Source: CAZEPJ01 sp964514105
Lineage (GTDB): Bacteria; Desulfobacterota; Desulfocorpusculales; Desulfocorpusculum
NCBI GenBank assembly: GCA_964514105.1
Contig: CAZEPJ010000038.1
Span: 1 to 43,671 of the forward strand
Length of the DNA stretch: 43,671 bases
Direction: 5' to 3'
In this document: positions 31,357 through 38,924 of the stretch, in pieces
How the letters are laid out: the number at the start of each line of letters is the position of its first letter
How positions within the stretch are numbered: the first letter of the stretch is position 1
Position numbers and translations under genes: made by a program
Notes under the pieces: generated by a model
Told to the model about the DNA's origin: nothing
What the model saw: the letters and a program-made list of their open reading frames with translations, nothing else
Databases searched by the model: none

Positions 31357-32312
31357 TGGACGCCTTTCGCGTTCTCGACCCCGGCCCCCTGACCACGGTG
31401 CAGGACCTGGGCCGATACGGGTATCAGGAGTACGGCGTGCCCGTCTCGGGCGTCCTGGACCCCTTCGCTGCCCGGGTCGCCAACCTCCTGGTGGGCAATC
31501 CCGACGGCGCGGCCGTGCTGGAGACGACCTACATGGGCCCCCGCCTGGAGGTCCTGTCCCAGGCCTGGGTGGCCGTCACGGGCGCTGACATGCCGGTCCT
31601 GCTCAACGGGGAGCCCCGAGAGAGATGGCAGGCCTTCCGGGTCAACCCCGGGGACTTGCTGGTTATCAGGCAGGCCATGGCCGGGCTGCGCGGGTATCTG
31701 GCCGTCACCGGGGGGATCGACGTGCCCCTGGTCATGGGGAGCCGCGCCACCTTTCCCGGAGGCCGACTGGGGGGACTGGACGGCCGGGCCCTGGCCAAGG
31801 GCGACCTCCTGCCTCGGGGCGACGGCCCCATGCGCCCGCACCCCGTCTCGCTCCCCGAGGCGCTCCGCCCCGTTCATTCCCGGGAGATCCTGCTGAGGGC
31901 CGTCCCCGGGCCCCAGGACGACCACTTCGCCGAGGGGCTGGAGCGCTTCTTCTCCGCCGCGTTCCGCGTGAGCCCCCAGGCGGATCGCATGGGATACCGG
32001 CTGGAGGGCCCCCGGGTGGACCGAAGGCCAGAGGCCCCCCCCAGCATCATCTCCGAGCCTTGCCTCCCCGGCGGCGTCCAGATCCCCCCCGACGCCCAGC
32101 CCATCATCCTCCTGGTGGAGCAGACCGTGGGAGGGTACGCCAAGATCGCCACGGTCGTCTCCACGGACATCCCCCGGGTGGCTCAGGCGCGCCCCCAGGA
32201 CAGGGTGGCTTTCTCCCGCGTGGAGCTCGAGACAGCCCACACCCTGCACCGGGAAGCCCGGCAGCGTCTGGACGGCATCCGGCAGATCCTCGGCACGCCT
32301 GCTCATCCATGA
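31356..32312 (+). CDS. pxpC: 5-oxoprolinase subunit C (KipA/biotin-dependent-carboxylase-like fold)
   Basis: 318 aa from the ATG at 31356, 6 nt after AGGAGG; the adjacent ATG at 31353 is also possible. VLDPGPLTTVQDLGRYGYQEYGVPVSG at the N-terminus (conserved TVQDLGR and GVPVSG), LRGYLAVTGGIDVP and MGSRATFPGGRLGGLDGR are family blocks, and GGVQIPPDAQPIILL with TVGGYAKIATV close the domain. The protein pairs with PxpB to form the ATP-using 5-oxoprolinase core. Start and stop codons overlap with pxpB, so the two are translationally coupled. The 149-nt gap after it separates two convergent operons and has no obvious terminator with a T run. Confidence 0.95.
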   Translation: MDAFRVLDPGPLTTVQDLGRYGYQEYGVPVSGVLDPFAARVANLLVGNPDGAAVLETTYMGPRLEVLSQAWVAVTGADMPVLLNGEPRERWQAFRVNPGDLLVIRQAMAGLRGYLAVTGGIDVPLVMGSRATFPGGRLGGLDGRALAKGDLLPRGDGPMRPHPVSLPEALRPVHSREILLRAVPGPQDDHFAEGLERFFSAAFRVSPQADRMGYRLEGPRVDRRPEAPPSIISEPCLPGGVQIPPDAQPIILLVEQTVGGYAKIATVVSTDIPRVAQARPQDRVAFSRVELETAHTLHREARQRLDGIRQILGTPAHP

Positions 32313-32461
32313 GCGGACCCATGGCGGCACCGCGCGCGTGGGGCGCCTCGGGCGCCTCGGAATCCCGGCGGACCGGAATTGCCCCGGAGGCTGGCCGGCA
32401 TGGGGTCTGGGTGGGCGGCCGGCGGCGGTTGAGGATCTCGCTTCCCTCCCCGGCCGCGGCG

Positions 32462-33217
32462 TCACAGGCCCAGGTACGCCTGCCGAATGAGGTCGTCTCC
32501 CAGCAGCTCGCGGCCCCTGCCCTGGAGGATCACCGATCCGGACTGGATCACGTACGCCCGGTCGGCCAGGTCGAGTCCCTCCTGGACGTTCTGTTCCACA
32601 AGCAGGATGCTCATGCCGCGGGCCTTGAGCCTGCGCACCGTGCCGAACACCTCGGACACGAGGAGGGGAGCCAGTCCCAGGGAGGGCTCGTCCAACATGA
32701 GGAGTCTGGGGTTGGACATGAGCCCCCTTCCGATGGCCACCATCTGCTGCTCGCCGCCGGAGAGGGTCGCCGCCGCCTGGAAGCGCCGCTCCCGAAGGCG
32801 GGGGAACAGGTCGTAGACCCCCGTGAGGTTCTCCTGGATCCGCCTTCGATCCCCGAGGACGTACGCGCCCAACATCAGGTTTTCCTCTACGGGCAGGGGG
32901 CCGAAGAGCATGCGTTCCTCGGGCACGTACACGATCCCCAGGCGGACGATCTCCTCGGTCCGGCACTGGCGGATCTGGCGGCCCTCGAAGAGGATCTCCC
33001 CGGAGAAGGCCCGCTGTGCCCCCATGATTCCCCGCAGGAGGGAGGACTTTCCCGCGCCGTTGGCCCCCACCACCGAGACGGTCTCCCCCGCAGCCACGTG
33101 GAGGCTCACCCCATGGATCACGGGGAGCCCTGCGTATCGGATGCCCAGATTCCGCACGTCCAGCAGGCATGGGGGCTGTGCGCCGTTCACCTCGTCAATC
33201 CCTCCTCGTCGGGGCAT
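32462..33217 (-). CDS. livF: LIV-type ABC transporter ATPase (LivF-like), system 2
   Basis: 251 aa. Walker A GANGAGKS, signature LSGGEQQ, Walker B LLMLDEPSLGLAP and switch EQNVQEGL are intact. The start is uncertain: ATG 33217 has GGGAGAG nearby and overlaps livG by 23 nt, while an in-frame GTG at 33190 follows AGGAGGG by about 9 nt and would remove the poorly conserved first nine residues. It is the last gene of the second LIV operon, convergent with pxpABC. Confidence 0.92.
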   Translation of the reverse strand: MPRRGGIDEVNGAQPPCLLDVRNLGIRYAGLPVIHGVSLHVAAGETVSVVGANGAGKSSLLRGIMGAQRAFSGEILFEGRQIRQCRTEEIVRLGIVYVPEERMLFGPLPVEENLMLGAYVLGDRRRIQENLTGVYDLFPRLRERRFQAAATLSGGEQQMVAIGRGLMSNPRLLMLDEPSLGLAPLLVSEVFGTVRRLKARGMSILLVEQNVQEGLDLADRAYVIQSGSVILQGRGRELLGDDLIRQAYLGL

Positions 33218-33932
33218 ACCGCTCTCCCAGGTACGCCCGGATCACCATGGGATCGGAGGCGATGGATAGGGGGTCCCCCTCGGCGATCTTGCGGCCCGCG
33301 TCCAGGACGATGACTCGTTGGCTCACTCCCATGACCAGGGCCATGACGTGCTCGATGAGCATGACCGTGATCCCCATGGATCGGTGAACCTCCCGGATGG
33401 TCGCCTTCATCTCCTCGATCTCGCTGGGGTTGAGCCCGGCCGCCACCTCGTCCAGGAGGAGCATTCGGGGCTCGGTGCCCACGGCCGTTGCCATGGAGAC
33501 CAGCTTCTGCGCGGCCACGGGCAGCTCGGTCAGGAGGGCGTCCCATCGGTCGTTGAGTCCCATGGCCTTGAGCACGGCCTGGGCCCGCTCCCGGGCCCGG
33601 GAGCGGGAGGGCGTCCGGAGGAAGCAGCCCACCATGACGTTCTCCAGCACCGTCAGGTCCCCCGACGCCGCGAAGACCTGAAAGGTCCTGGCCAGCCCCA
33701 GCCTGGCCACCTCGTGGGCCTGGAGCCGGGTGATGTCCCGCCCGCCGAAGACAATGCGGCCCGAGGTCACCGGATGGTGGCCAGCGATGCAGTGAAACAG
33801 GGTGGTCTTACCCGCCCCGTTGGGGCCGATGAGCCCCACCAGCTCCCCTTCCGCCACGTCGAAGGAGATCTCGTGGTTGGCCCTCAGCCCCCCGAAGTCC
33901 TTGGTCAGATCCCGCACCTCCAGCAGGGCCAT
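33195..33932 (-). CDS. livG: LIV-type ABC transporter ATPase (LivG-like), system 2
   Basis: 245 aa from ATG 33932, overlapping the end of livM by one base. Walker A GPNGAGKT, Q-loop in ARTFQVFAASGDLTV, Walker B MLLLDEVAAGLNP and switch His in IEHVMALV are present. The ABC signature is much changed: LTELPVAAQKLV stands where LSGGQ or LPYGQ is expected. LivG proteins tolerate variation there, yet this is at the far end. Longer frames running into the permease gene are artefacts. Confidence 0.92.
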   Translation of the reverse strand: MALLEVRDLTKDFGGLRANHEISFDVAEGELVGLIGPNGAGKTTLFHCIAGHHPVTSGRIVFGGRDITRLQAHEVARLGLARTFQVFAASGDLTVLENVMVGCFLRTPSRSRARERAQAVLKAMGLNDRWDALLTELPVAAQKLVSMATAVGTEPRMLLLDEVAAGLNPSEIEEMKATIREVHRSMGITVMLIEHVMALVMGVSQRVIVLDAGRKIAEGDPLSIASDPMVIRAYLGERYAPTRRD

Positions 33933-34939
33933 CAGCGCCGCCTCCGCCGCCGCGCCTTCTCCACCATCCCCCAGACCCCCCGGGGCTCCACGGCCGAAAT
34001 GATCATGATGATGGCGGCGTACACGATCAGGTCGATGCCGATGAGGCCGGCCTTGGCCCCCAGCCATTCCTTGAGGTAGCTCCGGATGGGGATGAGGATC
34101 CCGGCCCCGATGATGGGTCCCCACAGGGACCCCGCCCCTCCCAGCATGGCCATGAGGGCGATGAGGACCGAGAGATCCAGGCTCATGGTGTCCTCGGGTT
34201 CGATGGTCTTGATGTAACACGCATGGAACGAGCCCACGGCGCTCACGAAGGCCGTGGCGATGGCGTAGGTCTTGATCTTGGCCCAGTGGACGTTGATCCC
34301 CAAAGAGCGGGCCACATCCTCGTTGTCCTTGATGGCCCGGAGCTGGAATCCCAGGCGCGACTTGCGGAACCAGTTGATGAAAAGGATCCCGGCGAGGAAG
34401 AACACCAGGATCACGTAGTAGTAATACACGTCTTCCCGAAAGATGAGGCGGAGGAAGTCGGGGGGTTTGTACTTGACCGGCGAGATGTCCAGCCCCCTGG
34501 CCGCCCCCACGAACTTCCAGACCTCGAAGAGGTCCTTGAGAACCAGGGATGTTGCGATGGTGGCGATGGCGAAATAGTGCCCTTTGAGCTTGAAAAGGGG
34601 ATAGCCGATGACGAACGACCAGAGCACCGCGATGGCCATGCCCGCGGGCATGGAGACCCAGAACGGGATGTCCCACCGGATGAGGAGCACGGCCGTGGTG
34701 TACGCCCCGATGCCCACGTACTGGGCCTTGCCCAAATCCACCTGCCCGCCGTATCCCCCGATGGTATTCCATCCCATACCGTACACGGAGAAGGCCAGGA
34801 ACTGGATCATGGTGGCCATGGCGAAAGAGGAGTGGGGCAGGAAGGGAAACCCCAGCAGAAAGATCCCCAGGGTCGCGGCCACGGCCAGGTCCGTACGCGG
34901 GAAGTCCGAGAAGTCCAGGGCGCTCTTCAGCGCTTCCAT
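33932..34939 (-). CDS. livM: LIV-type ABC transporter permease (LivM-like), system 2
   Basis: 335 aa from ATG 34939, overlapping the end of livH by 13 nt. About nine membrane segments. The LivM hallmark is TIGGYGGQVDLGKAQYVGIGAY, with Asp-Leu-Gly-Lys-Ala for the common Ser-Leu-Gly-Gln-Ala/Ser. AIKDNEDVARSLGINVHWAK is the ATPase-contact loop, and a basic tail KARRRRRR ends the protein. An extended periplasmic segment lies around VKYKPPDFLRLIFREDVYYYY (residues about 165-185). It pairs with LivH as the channel. Confidence 0.92.
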   Translation of the reverse strand: MEALKSALDFSDFPRTDLAVAATLGIFLLGFPFLPHSSFAMATMIQFLAFSVYGMGWNTIGGYGGQVDLGKAQYVGIGAYTTAVLLIRWDIPFWVSMPAGMAIAVLWSFVIGYPLFKLKGHYFAIATIATSLVLKDLFEVWKFVGAARGLDISPVKYKPPDFLRLIFREDVYYYYVILVFFLAGILFINWFRKSRLGFQLRAIKDNEDVARSLGINVHWAKIKTYAIATAFVSAVGSFHACYIKTIEPEDTMSLDLSVLIALMAMLGGAGSLWGPIIGAGILIPIRSYLKEWLGAKAGLIGIDLIVYAAIIMIISAVEPRGVWGMVEKARRRRRR

Positions 34940-35841
34940 CCGAAGAGCCCTCTCGGCCGTGCCAGCATGATCACGAAGTAGGCCAGGTACACCCAGGTGT
35001 ACTTGAAGGAGGTCATGGGCACCTCGGCCATCCACCGAAGCCCCAGGAGATACGAGAGGAAATCCCAGATCCCGGGGATCTCGGTGATGAGCCCCACCAC
35101 CAGGCCGGCGAAGAAGGCCCCGGTGACGCTGCCGAATCCCCCCAGGGCCACGATGGTGAAGGCCAGCATGGTGAACAGGAGCCCCACGTACGGGTTCACG
35201 GACCAGAAGTTGACCAGAAGAGCCCCCGCGGCCGTCACCGTGGCCCCTCCGATTCCCCAGGCCAGGCCGTTCATGCGCTCGGTGGGGATGCCCATGTACC
35301 GGGCCCCCTGGGCATTGAGGGCCGTGGCCGTGAGGGCCTTGCCCAGCCGCGTCCGGTTGATGAACAGCCAAACCGCCCAGAAGGCCGCCACGGACAGGAC
35401 GGCCACCGCCAGCTTGGTGGCCGGCACCGTGACACCCATGCCCACGGCGAAGCTCTTGCCCACCAGGACCCCGTGGTGGATGGCGCGGTCCTCGGAGCCG
35501 AAAAGGAGCAGGGCCACGTTGCGCAGGAAGAGCATGAGACCGAAGGTCCCCAGGAGCTGGGCCACCATGGGACCCCGCAGGAGGAACCGGACGAAGAGAA
35601 AATAGCACAGGACGCCCAGGATGAATCCCACGGCCGCGGCCACAGGGAGGGTGACAATGGGATCCATCCCCGTGCCCTGGGCGGTGAGAAGCCCCGCGTA
35701 CATGCCGACCATGAGGAACTCGCCGTGGGCGAAGTTCACGATGTCCATGACGCCGAAGATGATGGTGAGGCCCAGGGCCACCAGGGCCAGCACCATGCCG
35801 ATGAGGACCCCGGCGGCCAGGGACCCGATGAGAATCTCCAT
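34927..35841 (-). CDS. livH: LIV-type ABC transporter permease (LivH-like), system 2
   Basis: 304 aa from ATG 35841. About eight membrane helices; GLTIIFGVMDIVNFAHGEFLMVGMY is the LivH signature (conserved FGVMDIVNFAHGEF), and TALNAQGARYMGIPTERMNGLAW the ATPase-contact loop. The ATG lies right behind an exceptionally G-rich tract that also contains the ribosome-binding site. It is the first permease gene after the binding-protein gene; 101 nt separate them. Confidence 0.93.
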   Translation of the reverse strand: MEILIGSLAAGVLIGMVLALVALGLTIIFGVMDIVNFAHGEFLMVGMYAGLLTAQGTGMDPIVTLPVAAAVGFILGVLCYFLFVRFLLRGPMVAQLLGTFGLMLFLRNVALLLFGSEDRAIHHGVLVGKSFAVGMGVTVPATKLAVAVLSVAAFWAVWLFINRTRLGKALTATALNAQGARYMGIPTERMNGLAWGIGGATVTAAGALLVNFWSVNPYVGLLFTMLAFTIVALGGFGSVTGAFFAGLVVGLITEIPGIWDFLSYLLGLRWMAEVPMTSFKYTWVYLAYFVIMLARPRGLFGWKR

Positions 35842-35842
35842 G

Positions 35843-35871
35843 CCCCCCTCTCCCCCTGCCCCCTGCCCCCC
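35843..35871 (-). promoter_or_regulatory. G-quadruplex-capable tract over the livH ribosome-binding site
   Basis: Read on the minus (mRNA) strand: G6-CA-G5-CA-G5-AGA-G6, then C and the livH ATG. Four runs of at least five G with loops of 2-3 nt are an ideal quadruplex sequence. It includes the only Shine-Dalgarno-like purines for livH. Confidence 0.6.
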
Positions 35872-35880
35872 GGTCCGCGG

Positions 35881-35919
35881 GGGCAGGGGTGCCCAACGCG
35901 CATGGCCTCCCGGAAGGCC
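35881..35919 (-). other. Two hairpins between livK and livH, system 2
   Basis: GGCCT (35904-35908) pairs with AGGCC (35915-35919), and GGGCA (35881-35885) with TGCCC (35890-35894). They lie in the livK-livH gap, upstream of the G-rich tract in the mRNA. Such structures often stabilise the binding-protein message; neither has a T run. Confidence 0.45.
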
Positions 35920-35942
35920 GTTCCCGTGTTTCCCCGGGCGGC

Positions 35943-37265
35943 TCAGAATCCCTTGAACGGATAGATCAGGCTGGCCGTGGCCACGTCGAAGGGGTACACG
36001 ATCTCCAAGACCATGTCCCCGGAAGGTCCCTTCTGATACTGCCCGATGATCCCCGAGCCGAGGACGTTTTGCCCCGTCTCCTCGCCGGAGGTGGAAAACT
36101 TGATCCCGGCCCAGGGCACCACCAGCTGCTCGCCCGGGATGTGCAGGGCGTTGGCCGCCGCCTGGATGGCCTCTGGCTTGACCGATCCCGCCTTGTCCAG
36201 GACATGGACCCACGTCTGGACGCCCGTGAACCCCCGTGCCGAGGCGTCACTCAGGTCGTATCCCGCCTTTTTCTTGTACAGGGCGTTCACCTGGCCCGAG
36301 ATCTTCTTCACCTCCCCCAGCTTGGGCGAGAAGACCGTGCGGCTCAGGATCCCCACGATGTCGTCGCCCAGGGTCTGGCGAAACTCGGGCGTCTCGAAAC
36401 CTGCGTTCTGTCCCCAGATGAGCTTGGGCTTGCCCTTCTCGGCCTTGAGCGTCTTGACCATGAGGATGGCGTCTGAGGTGTACGAGGCGAAGAGCATGGC
36501 ATCGGGCTTGGCCGCCATGAGCGAACGGACCTCGCTGGAGAGGTCCGCGGACTTGGCCGCGTACAGCAAGGATTTCTTGAGGTCGTAGCCGTATCGTTTG
36601 GCGTACTCCTCGATGAGGCTCGATGCCGCAGAGCCCCACTCGGTCTTCTCGCAGGCCGCAGCCAGGACCCTGATCTCCTCCTTGGGCACGGCCTTGACGC
36701 CCTTGGCCTTCCCCTCCTGGAGCCCCTTGAGGAACTCGAAGAGGTCCTTGGTGAAGATCCCATCGTGGGGCGTGGTCCGCCAGAACCACTTGTATCCCTG
36801 CTGGGTCAGGGCCGGGGACGTGGAGGAGTCGTTGATCATGGGTATCCCCTGCTGCTCGCACACCGCGCTCACGGCCTTGGTCACCGAGCTGTGGTAGCAA
36901 CCCAGGATCCCCACCACCTTGTCATCCAGGATGAGCTTCTTGGCCAGGTCGGCCCCCAAGGTGGGGTTCCCCTCGTGGTCCTTGAAGACCAGGCGGATCT
37001 TGGCGCCACCCAGACCCTTGATCCCCGCCGATTTGGCCATGTCCATTGCCAGATCCGGCATGCCGTTGTTGGCGATCTCGGCCGCAAGCTCGGCCCCCAT
37101 CTGCAGCTCGCGACCTGCGGACGCCGCGCCTCCGGTCAGGGGATACAGGACCCCGATCTTGATCTCCTGCTGGGCGTCCGCGGGTCCCGGCATCCAGACC
37201 AGAAGGGCCAACCCCCAGAGGCCCAGCGCCATCAAGTGCCGACCTGTGCGATTGCATCTCTTCAT
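35943..37265 (-). CDS. livK: LIV-type periplasmic substrate-binding protein, system 2
   Basis: 440 aa with a clear Sec signal peptide: MKRCNRTGRH, hydrophobic core LMALGLWGLALLVWM, cleavage after GPADA at about residue 31. The mature N-terminus EIKIGVLYPLTGGAASAGREL is a classical Leu/Ile/Val-binding fold; LGCYHSSVTKAVSAVCEQQGIPMIN and NDSSTSPALTQQG (conserved) line the ligand site by analogy. It is more like amino-acid or amide binders (FmdD/UrtA side included) than the system 1 protein. AGAAAGGGGGA precedes the ATG. The DUF1445 gene lies 52 nt upstream in the same direction. Confidence 0.93.
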   Translation of the reverse strand: MKRCNRTGRHLMALGLWGLALLVWMPGPADAQQEIKIGVLYPLTGGAASAGRELQMGAELAAEIANNGMPDLAMDMAKSAGIKGLGGAKIRLVFKDHEGNPTLGADLAKKLILDDKVVGILGCYHSSVTKAVSAVCEQQGIPMINDSSTSPALTQQGYKWFWRTTPHDGIFTKDLFEFLKGLQEGKAKGVKAVPKEEIRVLAAACEKTEWGSAASSLIEEYAKRYGYDLKKSLLYAAKSADLSSEVRSLMAAKPDAMLFASYTSDAILMVKTLKAEKGKPKLIWGQNAGFETPEFRQTLGDDIVGILSRTVFSPKLGEVKKISGQVNALYKKKAGYDLSDASARGFTGVQTWVHVLDKAGSVKPEAIQAAANALHIPGEQLVVPWAGIKFSTSGEETGQNVLGSGIIGQYQKGPSGDMVLEIVYPFDVATASLIYPFKGF

Positions 37266-37317
37266 GGCATCCCCCTTTCTCTGTGTGGCTCGATCACATC
37301 CGCACAGCCCGGCCCCC

Positions 37318-38121
37318 TCACAGGACGGCCAGGCTCTCGTCCCTCCCGTCCGTCACCAGCATGAAGCCCGGGGCGTGGGTGATGGCCAGCTCGGGCTTGG
37401 CCTCGAGGAGGGCCATCTGAGGCGTGACCCCGCACGCCCAGAAGACCGGCACCTCCCCCCGGCGGATCGTCACCGGGTCGCCGAAATCCGGGCGGCTCAG
37501 GTCCAAGATGCCGATGCCGGCCGGATCCCCGATGTGCAGCGGTGCGCCGTGGACCCCCGGATACCGGGAGGTCACCTGGACGGCCCGGCTCACCAGCCCG
37601 GCCGGGATGGGGCGCATGGTCACCACCAGATTTCCACGAAACGGACCAGCCGAATCGCACGGAATATCAGTTACATACATCGATACGTTCACGTTTTCCT
37701 CGATGTATCGGACCGGGACGCCGGCCTGGATGAGGGCCCCCTCGAACGTGAAGCTGCACCCCAGGAGAAAGGTGACCAGATCAGGCCGCCAGAGGCCCCG
37801 GATCTCCTCGCGCTCCTCCACGGCCCCGCCCCGAAAGACCCTGTAGCGCGGCACGTCGGTGCGGATATCGGCTCCTGGCGCCATTCGCCTGGGCTCCCAG
37901 ACCCCCTCCTCCATGACCTCTAGGATCGGGCACGGCTTGGGGTTGCGCTGGCAGAATAGGAGAAAGTGAAAGGCCAGGGACGCGGGCAGGATCACCACGT
38001 TGACCTGGGTGTGCCCGGGGCAGCAGCCCGCCGTGGGCCTTCGCCACTGCCCGCAGCGAACGGCAGACCGAAGCTCCCCGGGCGTCGTTGGGGCGCACAA
38101 GGCCCCCTGGCCGTCATTCAC
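37318..38121 (-). CDS. DUF1445 protein, D-glutamate cyclase/hydro-lyase family
   Basis: 267 aa from GTG 38121, with GAGAGGA 7-8 nt upstream; this matches the family length. The ATG at 38190 would add 23 residues but lies within the predicted promoter. Family blocks: GHTQVNVVILP, FHFLLFCQRNPKPCPILEV, GADIRTDVPRYRVFR, LLGCSFTFEGAL, TSRYPGVHGAPLHIGDP and EVPVFWACGVTPQ. A mammalian DUF1445 member is known to cyclise D-glutamate to 5-oxo-D-proline; bacterial members are often just called hydro-lyases. Next to a LIV importer and facing pxpABC, a role in 5-oxoproline/glutamate metabolism is plausible. It is the first gene of the minus-strand operon. Confidence 0.9.
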   Translation of the reverse strand: MNDGQGALCAPTTPGELRSAVRCGQWRRPTAGCCPGHTQVNVVILPASLAFHFLLFCQRNPKPCPILEVMEEGVWEPRRMAPGADIRTDVPRYRVFRGGAVEEREEIRGLWRPDLVTFLLGCSFTFEGALIQAGVPVRYIEENVNVSMYVTDIPCDSAGPFRGNLVVTMRPIPAGLVSRAVQVTSRYPGVHGAPLHIGDPAGIGILDLSRPDFGDPVTIRRGEVPVFWACGVTPQMALLEAKPELAITHAPGFMLVTDGRDESLAVL

Positions 38122-38177
38122 TGCTCGTTCCTCTCCCAGCACACAAGACCCGCTGGCAAGCTCGTTCAGATGAACGC

Positions 38178-38207
38178 TTATTACTTCCATACCGAGTCTC
38201 TTGTCAA
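38178..38207 (-). promoter_or_regulatory. Candidate promoter of the DUF1445-LIV operon
   Basis: On the minus strand TTGACA (38207-38202, perfect), 18 nt, TAATAA (38183-38178, 3/6), in one of the few A+T-rich spots nearby. It would start transcription near 38171, upstream of GTG 38121. Confidence 0.45.
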
Positions 38208-38858
38208 GGCCGCAGGATGGGGACCCCGCCAGTGATCACCAAGCTCCCATGGAACTCCGTCTCGCCACAGCGCTGGGTCCTTGGACCGAGTCGGTGAAGG
38301 GCGGGCTCTCCCGGCCGAGGGCGAAGGTTGCCTCAGGAGCGCGGCCTTGGGGGCGCCGGTCTTGCAGTGCCTTGACAGTGCCGGCGCGCGTGTGATGGAA
38401 TCGCGCCATCCGAGACAGCCCAGGGTGAATGCCCATGGGGTGCTGCACCACGTCACGGGCCGTGGGGCAGCGGCGCATCAAGGCTGCCTTGCCATCTGAC
38501 GCTGAGAGCGATGGGGCATGCGGGAGCCGAGGTGACGCGCGATCTGGGGGTGAGCACATGGTCCGTGCACCCGTCTTGCGGATAGCGGGGAATCACCGGA
38601 GCTGAACCGCCGCCTGTACGTCCCTCAAATCTCCGAACCACCCCCACCGCACTGAACTTCCGGGTCCCAGAAACCGAAAACGCAATGTCGCCCAGCTCCG
38701 TCAAGGGACGGCGGGTGAATCTCCCGTTTGGGCGAGCCATACCACCCAGCGGCCCCACCTCATCTAGATGCTGATCAATGCGGTTGTCCATCCTGAGGAG
38801 GTACCTCTTTTCCATTCGGGACACAAGATGGTTTACGCTACCCGCCGGCGGGCCCGGC
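38208..38858. other. Degenerate spacer without a supported gene
   Basis: About 650 nt between divergent operons. Frames on both strands are broken or of low complexity. On the plus strand 38529-38570 reads E-V-T-R-D-L-G-V-S-T-W-S-V-H, like the helix-turn-helix of an IS3-type OrfA, but it is short and followed by a stop at 38583. I see no terminal inverted repeats, so this may be an insertion-sequence remnant or chance. Confidence 0.4.
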
Positions 38859-38887
38859 TTGACACCAACTGGGAGGACCCGTAGTGT
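38859..38887 (+). promoter_or_regulatory. Candidate promoter of the glycosyltransferase-like gene
   Basis: TTGACA (38859-38864, perfect), 17 nt, TAGTGT (38882-38887, 3/6). The start near 38894 is about 30 nt before TTG 38925 and rules out the earlier ATG codons as starts. Confidence 0.42.
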
Positions 38888-38924
38888 GATGGGGGTCCGC
38901 CCATCAGGCACCCGAGGTGATCCA

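Noticed and set aside
33933..34772. Apparent LivG extension through livM as a fusion protein
   Set aside because: The extra part is an out-of-frame reading of livM. A good start with family N-terminus MALLEVRDLTKDFGG lies at 33932.
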